Positions 1 through 5,069 of a stretch of 5,069 nt of DNA are shown here, piece after piece. The stretch is from Pseudomonadota bacterium. GTDB taxonomy: Bacteria > Pseudomonadota > Gammaproteobacteria > Pseudomonadales > UBA5518. How positions within the stretch are numbered: position 1 is the first letter of the stretch; each line of letters starts with the position of its first letter. Under the pieces are notes generated by a model. That model made no database searches and had not been told where the DNA came from. It saw nothing but the letters and a program-made list of their open reading frames with translations. Where the stretch lies: the NCBI GenBank assembly GCA_022705125.1, contig JAKJFB010000237.1, positions 1 through 5,069 on the forward strand, in the 5' to 3' direction. The position numbers and the translations under genes are program-made.

Positions 1-883
1 CCAGCACCGCATGGAACTCGCGCGCCAGCTCGATGTAGTCGTTCTGGCTGCGCGGGCCGTCACACAGCTCGGCGAAGTCGAACCATACCACGTCATCGGC
101 GCAGAAGCGCGTGCGTATGGGCCGCCCCTCCACCTCGAGCACACGCTCGCGCACGGGCTCCTCCGGCGCCAGGCTGGTAAAGCTTCGCATCAGGCTTTCG
201 TCGGCCCTGTCGCCCAGGGGGCAGTGGTAGAGCTGCGCCTGCTCGAGCCGGCGCAGCCGGTGGTCGATGCCGCCGTCGACGTTGATGACCCGCGTATGGC
301 GCTTGATCATCGCGATGGCCGGCAGGAAGCGCGCGCGCTGCAAGCCGTCGCGGTAGAGATCGTCGGGCTCCACGTTGGATGTCGCCACCAGCGTCACGCC
401 GCGCGCGAACAGTTCCTCGAACAAACCTGCGAGCAGCATGGCATCGGTGATGTCCGCGACGAAGAACTCGTCGAAGCAGAGCAACCGGGCCTCGCGTGCG
501 ATCCTCTTTCCGATCAACCTGAGCGGGTTCTTCTCCCCGGCGCAGTCGCGCAGTTCGCGGTGCACGCGCTGCATGAAACGATGGAAGTGCGTGCGCAGCT
601 TCTCGTCGAACGGGATGCTCGCGTAAAAGAGATCCATCAGGTGCGTCTTGCCGCGCCCCACGCCGCCCCAGAGATAGAGCCCCATGACCGGCTCACGGCT
701 GTCGCCCGCGACCCGCGACACCAGTCGGCGCATGCGACCGCGCGCGGGTCGCGCCGTGAGTTCCTCGTAGACGCGTTGCAACTCCCCGACCGCCCGCTCC
801 TGCGCCGGGTCGCGCACGAAACCGGGTCGCCCCAATTCCGCGCGATAGCGCTCTGCCGGTCCCATTCCCCTCAGCTCATCCAC
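1..883 (-). CDS. zapE: Cell division protein ZapE (AFG1-like ATPase), C-terminus cut by window edge
   Basis: Partial gene: 294 codons are present and reading continues past the left edge. The family is usually about 370-385 residues, so roughly the last 75-90 are missing. Translation shows an AFG1/ZapE P-loop ATPase: Walker A GGVGRGKT at residues 73-80, the family motif HFHRFM at 99-104, Walker B LLCFDEF at 134-140 (D138, E139), a sensor-1-like ATSN at 167-170, and the conserved LQRARFLPAI at 181-190, which may hold the arginine finger. In E. coli, ZapE is a cytoplasmic ATPase that joins the Z ring late in constriction and affects FtsZ polymer stability. The start is GTG at 881-883, with AGGGAG (896-891) seven bases upstream. 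An in-frame ATG at 863-865 is less likely because the purines before it are too close. It is divergent from zapG, as in E. coli. No frameshift or missing motif is seen. The family call is firm; the division role is taken from the E. coli homologue. Confidence 0.95.
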   Translation of the reverse strand, partial: MDELRGMGPAERYRAELGRPGFVRDPAQERAVGELQRVYEELTARPARGRMRRLVSRVAGDSREPVMGLYLWGGVGRGKTHLMDLFYASIPFDEKLRTHFHRFMQRVHRELRDCAGEKNPLRLIGKRIAREARLLCFDEFFVADITDAMLLAGLFEELFARGVTLVATSNVEPDDLYRDGLQRARFLPAIAMIKRHTRVINVDGGIDHRLRRLEQAQLYHCPLGDRADESLMRSFTSLAPEEPVRERVLEVEGRPIRTRFCADDVVWFDFAELCDGPRSQNDYIELAREFHAVL

Positions 884-890
884 GATGCAA

Positions 891-896
891 CTCCCT
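891..896 (-). promoter_or_regulatory. Ribosome binding site deciding the zapE GTG start
   Basis: On the minus strand AGGGAG lies seven bases before GTG (883-881). This near-consensus Shine-Dalgarno sequence at good spacing favours the GTG over the in-frame ATG six codons downstream. Confidence 0.7.
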
Positions 897-899
897 GCG

Positions 900-940
900 C
901 GGTTGCGCAATGTATAGAGACGCCCCCGCGGTCGCAACCG
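900..940. repeat. 8-bp inverted repeat flanking the zapE promoter candidate
   Basis: CGGTTGCG at 900-907 is the exact reverse complement of CGCAACCG at 933-940; the starts are 33 bp apart, close to three helical turns. The left arm also begins the 8-bp palindrome TTGCGCAA (903-910). The arms enclose the putative zapE -10 element and the right arm overlaps its putative -35, so a dimeric regulator's operator is possible. An RNA hairpin for zapE is unlikely because the right arm lies upstream of the presumed transcription start. The match is exact; the operator role is inference, and chance is possible in GC-rich DNA. Confidence 0.35.
909..937 (-). promoter_or_regulatory. Candidate sigma-70 promoter for zapE
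   Basis: On the minus strand a -35-like TTGCGA (937-932) precedes a -10-like stretch TATACATT (916-909). Spacing is 15 bases to TATACA or 17 to TACATT; each hexamer matches the consensus at four of six positions, so it is weak. Transcription from here would give a leader of about 20 bases containing the zapE ribosome site. Its position in the divergent gap is the main support. No activator or heat-shock sigma consensus was recognised. Confidence 0.35.
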
Positions 941-968
941 TTGAGCGCCTACCTCGACCCCGGCATAG

Positions 969-978
969 TGGTTATACT
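969..978 (+). promoter_or_regulatory. Candidate -10 region for the zapG-algW transcript
   Basis: TATACT at 973-978 matches the sigma-70 -10 consensus at five of six positions, with a TG at 969-970 resembling, though offset from, an extended -10. No convincing -35 lies at 16-18 bases. Initiation near 985 would give a leader of about 34 bases ending in the strong zapG ribosome site. It is the best promoter-like sequence in the 135-bp divergent gap and would drive zapG and probably algW. Confidence 0.5.
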
Positions 979-1003
979 CTGGCGGAGTACGCCAAACCGA
1001 CTC

Positions 1004-1010
1004 AGGAGAG
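1004..1010 (+). promoter_or_regulatory. Ribosome binding site deciding the zapG TTG start
   Basis: AGGAGAG is a near-perfect Shine-Dalgarno sequence, eight bases before TTG at 1019. It fixes the start even though the frame stays open for about a kilobase upstream, antisense to zapE. No ATG or GTG in this frame lies nearby. Confidence 0.8.
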
Positions 1011-1018
1011 CCGTTCCG

Positions 1019-1471
1019 TTGTACAGTTCTGCCGTTTTCTGGATCACCGTCGTCGCATGCCTGCTCGCCGGCGTCGCAGCCGGGTGGCTGATCCGGCGCC
1101 AATTCGACCCCGCGGAACAGCGTCAGCGCGACCTCGAGCGGCGGCTGCTCGAGAACGAACTGGCGTTGCGCGACTACAAGTCGCAGGTCACCGCGCACTT
1201 CAAGGGCACCGCCGAACGAGTGAACCGGCTCACGGAAGATTACCGCGAGTTGCACCAGCACCTTGCCGAAGGCGCGCTGGGGCTGTGCGAACCGCGCCAG
1301 CCCGGCGACGAGCCGCCGTTGCTGACCAGCCTCGGCGGCCCGGGATATCGCTCGGCCGCTTCAGTGCCGCCTTCCGTGAACCCGCCACTCGACTACGCGC
1401 CGCGCGGTTCGACGCAGCAGCCCGGCATGCTCAACGAGGAATATGACCTGGAAAGGGTCCATGCCGGCTGA
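1019..1471 (+). CDS. zapG: ZapG / YhcB, DUF1043 inner-membrane coiled-coil protein
   Basis: 150 residues, slightly longer than E. coli YhcB (about 132). An N-terminal membrane segment at roughly residues 6-24 (VFWITVVACLLAGVAAGWL) is followed by a basic charged stretch and a predicted coiled coil at about 30-80. The diagnostic DUF1043 core is present: a YKSQVTAHF segment, then EDYRELHQHLAEGA near residues 75-88, matching the E. coli DYRQLYQHMA block. The tail is proline-rich and low in complexity, with a PPLDYAP motif like the family's PRDY element. In E. coli the protein sits in the inner membrane with a cytoplasmic coiled coil and is linked to the divisome and to coordination of peptidoglycan and envelope synthesis. 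The TTG start is set by AGGAGAG eight bases upstream. It is divergent from zapE and 27 bp ahead of the algW-type gene in the same frame, so probably the first gene of that operon. Biochemical role in this organism is inferred. Confidence 0.93.
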   Translation: MYSSAVFWITVVACLLAGVAAGWLIRRQFDPAEQRQRDLERRLLENELALRDYKSQVTAHFKGTAERVNRLTEDYRELHQHLAEGALGLCEPRQPGDEPPLLTSLGGPGYRSAASVPPSVNPPLDYAPRGSTQQPGMLNEEYDLERVHAG

Positions 1472-1486
1472 GCGCACACCCGCACG

Positions 1487-1492
1487 CAGGGA
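1487..1492 (+). promoter_or_regulatory. Ribosome binding site for the algW/degS-type gene
   Basis: CAGGGA lies six bases before TTG at 1499, in the 27-bp gap after the zapG stop. It is moderate in strength but better than anything before the alternative ATG at 1535, so it supports the TTG start. No terminator hairpin fits in the gap. Confidence 0.55.
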
Positions 1493-1498
1493 CGGCTC

Positions 1499-2629
1499 TT
1501 GGCCGAAACGCCGGGGTTGAACGGCTGGCGCGCCATGGGCTGGCCGGTCGCCACCGGACTGATGGCGGCGCTGCTGATCCTGCAGACCCTGCATTACCGT
1601 GAACTCGCCGGGCGGCCCACGACGAGCACCGAGGCTGCCAGCGTCGATGCACCGACGTCCTACGCCGCTGCCGTGCGCCGTGCCACGCCCGCCGTGGTCA
1701 ACATCTACACGCGCAAGGTCGTGCGCCGTCCTTACAGCCCGCTGTTCGACGAGCCCTTCTTCCAGCGGCTGCTCAATCGCGGCACGGCTCCGCAGCGCGA
1801 GCGCATCCAGCGCAGCCTGGGCTCCGGGGTGATCATGTCCGGCGACGGTTACCTGCTCACCAACAACCACGTCATCGAAGGTGCGAACGAGATCCTGGTG
1901 CTGCTCGCGGACGGACGCGATGCGATCGCGAAAGTGATCGGCACCGATCCCGACACCGATCTCGCGGTGCTCGACATAGACCTGCCGCAGTTGCAGCCGA
2001 TCCCGGTCGGCAACCCCGACGCCGCGGAGGTCGGCGACGTGGTGCTCGCGATCGGCAACCCCTACGGCTTCGGCCAGAGCGTGTCGCAGGGAATCATCAG
2101 CGCGACCGGCCGCTTCGGCCTGCAGCTGAACACCTACGAAAACTACATCCAGACCGATGCCGCGATCAATCCCGGCAACTCCGGCGGCGCGCTGCTCGAT
2201 GCGCGCGGCAACCTGCTCGGGATCAACACCGCGATCTATTCACGCTCGGGCGGATCGCAGGGCATCGGGCTGGCGATCCCGGCGGACTACGCGATCAAGG
2301 TGCTGCGCGACATCGTCGCGCACGGCTACGTGGTGCGCGGCTGGCTGGGCGTGGAAGTGCAACCGTTGCCAGCGCGCATCGTTACCGCCGACGGAGCGCA
2401 CACGGGGCTGGTCGTGAGCGAAGTCGAGCCGGGCAGCCCGGCGCAGACCGCCGGCGTACAGGCCGGCGACATCCTGCTCGCGCTGAACGGCACCGCGACC
2501 AGCCAGGGACGCAATGCGATGTACCGCATAGCACTGATGGCTCCCGGGGACGCGTTCGAACTGGAAATCTATCGCGGCGAGAAGCTCACCCGGCTCGCCG
2601 GAACCCTGGGGCAGCGCCCTCAGGACTGA
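1499..2629 (+). CDS. algW: DegS/AlgW-type membrane-anchored periplasmic serine protease, single PDZ
   Basis: 376 residues from the TTG start, within the DegS (355) to AlgW (about 390) range. A short cytoplasmic N-terminus and one membrane anchor at about 15-31 (GWPVATGLMAALLILQT) show no cleavable signal peptide motif. The trypsin-like domain follows (about 55-275): His124 in TNNHVIEG, Asp154 in DTDLAVLD, Ser228 in NPGNSGGAL. A single PDZ domain begins at GWLGVEV (281-287) and runs to about 368. One PDZ plus an anchor separates DegS/AlgW from DegP/DegQ/MucD, which have two PDZ domains and are periplasmic. In the family, PDZ binding of exposed outer-membrane-protein C-termini activates cleavage of the anti-sigma factor RseA/MucA, releasing sigma-E/AlgU. 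An alternative start is ATG 1535-1537 (codon 13), just before the anchor, but it lacks a good ribosome site. It probably shares zapG's transcript. The 3' end overlaps hisC by 10 bp, tail to tail. The symbol follows the Pseudomonas-like context; degS is equally valid. Confidence 0.93.
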   Translation: MAETPGLNGWRAMGWPVATGLMAALLILQTLHYRELAGRPTTSTEAASVDAPTSYAAAVRRATPAVVNIYTRKVVRRPYSPLFDEPFFQRLLNRGTAPQRERIQRSLGSGVIMSGDGYLLTNNHVIEGANEILVLLADGRDAIAKVIGTDPDTDLAVLDIDLPQLQPIPVGNPDAAEVGDVVLAIGNPYGFGQSVSQGIISATGRFGLQLNTYENYIQTDAAINPGNSGGALLDARGNLLGINTAIYSRSGGSQGIGLAIPADYAIKVLRDIVAHGYVVRGWLGVEVQPLPARIVTADGAHTGLVVSEVEPGSPAQTAGVQAGDILLALNGTATSQGRNAMYRIALMAPGDAFELEIYRGEKLTRLAGTLGQRPQD

Positions 2630-3720
2630 ACGGCCAGCTCGGCATCCAGCGCCGCGAGCATGGCATCGTTCTCGGGCGGCGCCCCGATCGTCAGGCGCAG
2701 GCAGTTCGCGAGCAGCGGGTGCCCCCCGTCGAGACACTTCACCAGCACGCCGCGCCGGGCCATGCCGGCATGCACGGTCCGGGCCGACGCCGCGTGCGGG
2801 CGCACCAGCAGGAAATTCGCCTCGCTCTGCCAGCAATGCAGCCTCGCATCGGCCTGCAGCCGCACGAGCAGCCGGGCGCGCTCGGAGACGATCAGCCGCG
2901 TCTGCGCGTCCAGCACGTCGAAATGCTCCAGCGCCACCTCGGCGGCGACCTGGTTCAGCGTGCCGATGTTGTAGGGCAGGCGGATCTTGTCGAACTCCGC
3001 GATCCAGCGCGGATCGCCGACCAGGTAACCCAGGCGCAGCGCCGCGAGCCCGAGTTTCGACAACGTGCGCATGATCAGCAGGTTCGGGTATTCGTCGAGC
3101 AGGGCGGTGTGGTCGCGCGAAGCGAACGCGAGATAGGCCTCATCGATCACGACCAGCGCATCGGCCGCCTCCAGCACCGCGCGCAGGCTCGCCTCGTCGA
3201 ACAGGTTGCCGGTGGGGTTGTTCGGACAGGCAAGGAAGATCAGCCGCGGCCGGTGCAGCCGTATCGCTTCGCGCATCGCGGGCACGTCGAGCTGGAAATC
3301 GCTGCGCAGCGTCACTTCCTCGAAGCGCACGTTCAGCCACTGCGAAATCAGCCGGAACATCACGAAGGACGGTGCCGGGGCGAGCACGCAGCACCCGGGC
3401 CCCGACACGCCGGCGATCAGCATCTGGATGATCTCGTCGCTGCCGTTGCCGAGCAGGATCCCCCAGCGCGGATCGATCCCGAAGGTGCTGCGGATGCTTG
3501 CGCTCAGCGCCCTCGCCTGCGGATCCGGGTAGCGGTTGAGCGCCGCGGTGGCGACGCGCTCGCCGAGCAGCGACTGCAGCTGCGCAGGCAGCGCAAAGGG
3601 GTTTTCCATGGCATCGAGCTTGACCATGCCGCGCGCATCGGCGACGTGATAGGCGGCGGTCGCGCGCACGTCGGCGCGCACCAGCGCATTCACCCAGTCC
3701 GCGGCATCGCGTCGCGTCAT
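2620..3720 (-). CDS. hisC: Histidinol-phosphate aminotransferase HisC
   Basis: 366 residues, normal family length. This PLP-dependent class I/II aminotransferase converts imidazole acetol phosphate plus glutamate to L-histidinol phosphate plus 2-oxoglutarate (EC 2.6.1.9), in the cytoplasm. Visible landmarks: ENP at 39-41, NRYPDP at 62-67, the cofactor-phosphate loop GNGSDEII at 91-98, CPNNPTG at 165-171 (Asn contacts the PLP ring), VIDEAY at 191-196 (Asp193 near the pyridine nitrogen, Tyr196), the Schiff-base Lys222 in [11 protein letters not shown] with Arg229 as phosphate ligand, and the substrate-carboxylate arginine, probably Arg342 in LRLTIG. ATG at 3720-3718 overlaps the hisD stop as ATGA; GGGAGAGGG (3732-3724), inside the hisD 3' end, is a strong ribosome site, so translational coupling is likely. 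Related aminotransferases such as Cobalamin-pathway CobD share the fold, but the hisD partner makes HisC secure. Its TGA (2622-2620) lies inside the 3' end of the facing protease gene. Confidence 0.96.
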   Translation of the reverse strand: MTRRDAADWVNALVRADVRATAAYHVADARGMVKLDAMENPFALPAQLQSLLGERVATAALNRYPDPQARALSASIRSTFGIDPRWGILLGNGSDEIIQMLIAGVSGPGCCVLAPAPSFVMFRLISQWLNVRFEEVTLRSDFQLDVPAMREAIRLHRPRLIFLACPNNPTGNLFDEASLRAVLEAADALVVIDEAYLAFASRDHTALLDEYPNLLIMRTLSKLGLAALRLGYLVGDPRWIAEFDKIRLPYNIGTLNQVAAEVALEHFDVLDAQTRLIVSERARLLVRLQADARLHCWQSEANFLLVRPHAASARTVHAGMARRGVLVKCLDGGHPLLANCLRLTIGAPPENDAMLAALDAELAVQS

Positions 3721-5027
3721 GCGCCCTCTCCCGGTTTGCGCACCCGCGCCGCGGCCGAGAGCGCGTGCGCCTGCAGCGACTCGGATTCCGCGAGCACGCG
3801 CGCGAGCTGGCCCAGCCGGTCCGCGCCGGCCGGCGAACAGCCGATCAGCGAACTGCGCTTCTGGAAATCGTGCACGCCCAGCGGCGAGGCGAAACGCGCC
3901 GTGCCCGCCGTTGGCAGCACGTGGCTGGGTCCGGCGCAGTAGTCGCCAATGGCCTCCGGCGTGTGGCGCCCGAGAAACACCGCGCCGGCGTGGCGTATCG
4001 CCGCGAGCAGCTGCTCGGGCTCGGCGACCGAGAGCTCGAGGTGTTCCGGCGCGATGCGGTTGCTGATCTCTGCGGCCTCGGCGAGATCGCGCACGAGGAT
4101 GAACGCGCCGCGCGCCGCCAGCGAGCGCCCGATGATGTCCGCGCGCGCCATAGTCGGCAGCAGCCGCGCGATACGGTTCGCCACCGCATCGAGAAAGGCG
4201 GCATCGGGGCTGATCAGGATGGACTGGGCGTGCTCGTCGTGCTCGGCCTGCGAGAACAGGTCGAGCGCGATCCACTCGGGATCGGTGGCGCCGTCGCAGA
4301 TCACCGCGATTTCGGACGGGCCGGCGATCATGTCGATGCCAACCTCGCCGAACACCTGGCGCTTGGCCTCGGCGACATACACGTTGCCGGGACCGACGAT
4401 CTTGTCGACGCGCGGCACCGTGGCCGTGCCGAATGCCAGCGCCGCCACCGCCTGCGCGCCGCCGATCGTGAACACGCGATCCACGCGGGCGATGTGAGCG
4501 GCCGCCAGCACCGCGTCGCTCAGTTCTCCGCGCGGGGCCGGCACGACCATCACCAGCTCGCCCACGCCGGCGACCCGCGCCGGAATGGCGTTCATCAGCA
4601 CCGACGAGGGATAGCTGGCCTTGCCGCCCGGCACGTAGAGCCCGGCGCGATCGAGCGCGGTGATGCGCTGCCCGAGCAACGTGCCGTCGGCGTCGCGGTA
4701 TTGCCACGATTCCTGGCGCTGGCGCAGGTGATAGGACTCGATGCGCGATGCGGCTGCCTGCAGCGCCTCGCCCAGCTGCGCGGGGATGCGCGCCGACGCC
4801 TGCGCCAGCGCGGCGGGCGCAACCTCCAGTCCGGTGGCCTCAACGAGCGCGCGCGCATCGAAACGGTTGGTGTATTCGAGCAGCGCCGCGTCGCCGCGCG
4901 CGCGCACGTCGGCAATGATCGCGGCGACCTGCTCCACGACACCCGCGTCGCGCTGCGCGCTGAAATCCAGCAGTGCCGCCAGTTCGCCCGCGAAACCGGG
5001 TGCCGACGCGTCGAGGCGACGCATCAT
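3717..5027 (-). CDS. hisD: Histidinol dehydrogenase HisD
   Basis: 436 residues, close to the E. coli enzyme (434). It carries out the last two steps of histidine synthesis, the NAD-dependent four-electron oxidation of L-histidinol via histidinal to L-histidine (EC 1.1.1.23), as a zinc-dependent cytoplasmic homodimer. Key positions match the E. coli enzyme: zinc ligands Gln260 and His263 ([11 protein letters not shown]), Asp362 (GDYCAG) and His421 (LQAH); catalytic Glu328-His329 in RIAPEHLEL. Also present are [15 protein letters not shown] (131-145), the [16 protein letters not shown] block (186-201), [14 protein letters not shown] (209-222) and [10 protein letters not shown] (231-240). The start is the first of two tandem ATGs (5027-5022). 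No other start codon lies in frame upstream within the window, and alignment of RLDA with relatives fits this start. The upstream ribosome site is weak (GGGCGG), in keeping with coupling to the gene before it. Its 3' end overlaps hisC by 4 bp. Confidence 0.97.
   Translation of the reverse strand: MMRRLDASAPGFAGELAALLDFSAQRDAGVVEQVAAIIADVRARGDAALLEYTNRFDARALVEATGLEVAPAALAQASARIPAQLGEALQAAASRIESYHLRQRQESWQYRDADGTLLGQRITALDRAGLYVPGGKASYPSSVLMNAIPARVAGVGELVMVVPAPRGELSDAVLAAAHIARVDRVFTIGGAQAVAALAFGTATVPRVDKIVGPGNVYVAEAKRQVFGEVGIDMIAGPSEIAVICDGATDPEWIALDLFSQAEHDEHAQSILISPDAAFLDAVANRIARLLPTMARADIIGRSLAARGAFILVRDLAEAAEISNRIAPEHLELSVAEPEQLLAAIRHAGAVFLGRHTPEAIGDYCAGPSHVLPTAGTARFASPLGVHDFQKRSSLIGCSPAGADRLGQLARVLAESESLQAHALSAAARVRKPGEGA
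3724..3732 (-). promoter_or_regulatory. hisC ribosome binding site inside the hisD 3' end
   Basis: On the minus strand GGGAGAGGG ends three bases before the hisC ATG; its GGAG core is seven bases away. It encodes the last Gly-Glu-Gly codons of HisD, so ribosomes ending hisD uncover or directly re-use it. Confidence 0.65.
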
Positions 5028-5069
5028 GCCGCGCCGCCCGGGCGCGCCGCCGCATCGCGCTGCCCGACC
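5024..5069 (-). CDS. hisG: Probable 3' end of hisG (ATP phosphoribosyltransferase)
   Basis: Only the last 14 codons and the stop fall in the window. In the frame one base off hisD, the minus strand reads [14 protein letters not shown] and then TGA at 5026-5024, which overlaps the hisD ATG as ATGA, the same 4-bp junction as hisD/hisC. A gene directly upstream of hisD in this position is usually hisG, which makes the committed step, PRPP plus ATP to phosphoribosyl-ATP (EC 2.4.2.17). The tail itself has no diagnostic motif, so the identification rests on position and on the overlap. An alanine-rich variable tail would suit the short-form HisG that works with HisZ, but this cannot be decided here. 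An open frame of 46 bases is also easily met by chance in GC-rich DNA. Confidence 0.5.
   Translation of the reverse strand, partial: VGQRDAAARPGGAA

Noticed and set aside
884..1018. A small RNA gene or extra small protein in the divergent gap
   Set aside because: The 135 bp are accounted for by two leaders and promoter elements. No ribosome site plus ORF, or terminator-like hairpin, was found other than those of zapE and zapG.
910..1446. A 178-codon plus-strand frame overlapping zapG from an ATG at 910
   Set aside because: It is shifted relative to zapG, which has the DUF1043 motifs, a membrane segment and a strong ribosome site. The alternative frame is arginine-rich noise.
1361..1870. A 169-codon minus-strand frame across the zapG/algW junction
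   Set aside because: It overlaps two confidently identified genes on the other strand and shows low-complexity, motif-free translation.
2622..2720. A possible bidirectional terminator at the algW/hisC convergence
   Set aside because: The GC-rich segments here have no clear stem with a following T-run, and the region is coding hisC. I could not support a terminator call.
2240..2836. A 198-codon minus-strand frame across the algW/hisC junction
   Set aside because: It lies antisense to algW and out of frame with hisC. Its composition (Ala, Arg, Gly) is that of a GC-rich shadow.
2719..3942. A 407-codon plus-strand reading frame antisense to hisC and hisD
   Set aside because: It follows the codon-position bias of the minus-strand genes. 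Its translation is rich in Arg, His and Gln without recognisable domains, and no credible ribosome site or promoter was seen.
2620..4707. A 695-codon minus-strand reading frame that includes all of HisC
   Set aside because: Only the HisC part (from 3720) is coding. Upstream of that it is an out-of-frame shadow of hisD, arginine- and glycine-rich with no motif.
1..5069. A novel defence, mobile or biosynthetic system
   Set aside because: All five main genes are recognisable core genes with intact motifs in a familiar order, with no foreign composition, repeats, integrase or transposase.

Overview
The window is an ordinary chromosomal stretch from a GC-rich gammaproteobacterium. The gene content supports this: ZapE, ZapG (YhcB) and a membrane-anchored single-PDZ DegS/AlgW protease are typical of Gammaproteobacteria. 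The layout combines two arrangements I recall from the group: the divergent zapE/zapG pair followed by a deg-type protease (as in Escherichia), and algW facing hisC-hisD-hisG (as in Pseudomonas). This points to a Pseudomonas-like or other high-GC gammaproteobacterium, but I cannot name the genus from the sequence. Base composition and codon use look uniform by eye, with no IS element, tRNA, rRNA, CRISPR array or phage remnant.

Layout, left to right. (1) Positions 1-883, minus strand: the N-terminal 294 codons of zapE, an AFG1-type division-associated ATPase, cut by the left edge. (2) Positions 884-1018: a 135-bp divergent control region with a good -10 element for zapG, a weaker promoter candidate for zapE, and an 8-bp inverted repeat around that candidate. 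(3) Positions 1019-1471, plus: zapG/yhcB, a small inner-membrane coiled-coil protein starting at TTG. (4) Positions 1499-2629, plus: an algW/degS-type periplasmic serine protease, also starting at TTG, 27 bp after zapG and probably co-transcribed. (5) Positions 2620-3720 and 3717-5027, minus: hisC and hisD, with a likely hisG 3' end at 5024-5069. All three his genes appear joined by 4-bp ATGA overlaps. The algW and hisC stop codons face each other and the genes overlap by 10 bp.

Three jobs sit side by side. zapE and zapG act at the division site and in envelope growth. algW (by family) cleaves the anti-sigma factor RseA/MucA in response to misfolded outer-membrane proteins, starting the sigma-E/AlgU envelope-stress response. 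The leftward his genes cover the first step (HisG) and the late steps (HisC, HisD) of histidine synthesis.

I found no undescribed system here. Every long ORF is a known core gene or an antisense shadow of one. The points worth a second look are small: the inverted repeat in the zapE/zapG control region, non-ATG starts on all three left-hand genes, the convergent overlap, the chained his overlaps, and a long in-frame extension upstream of zapG that could mislead automatic annotation.
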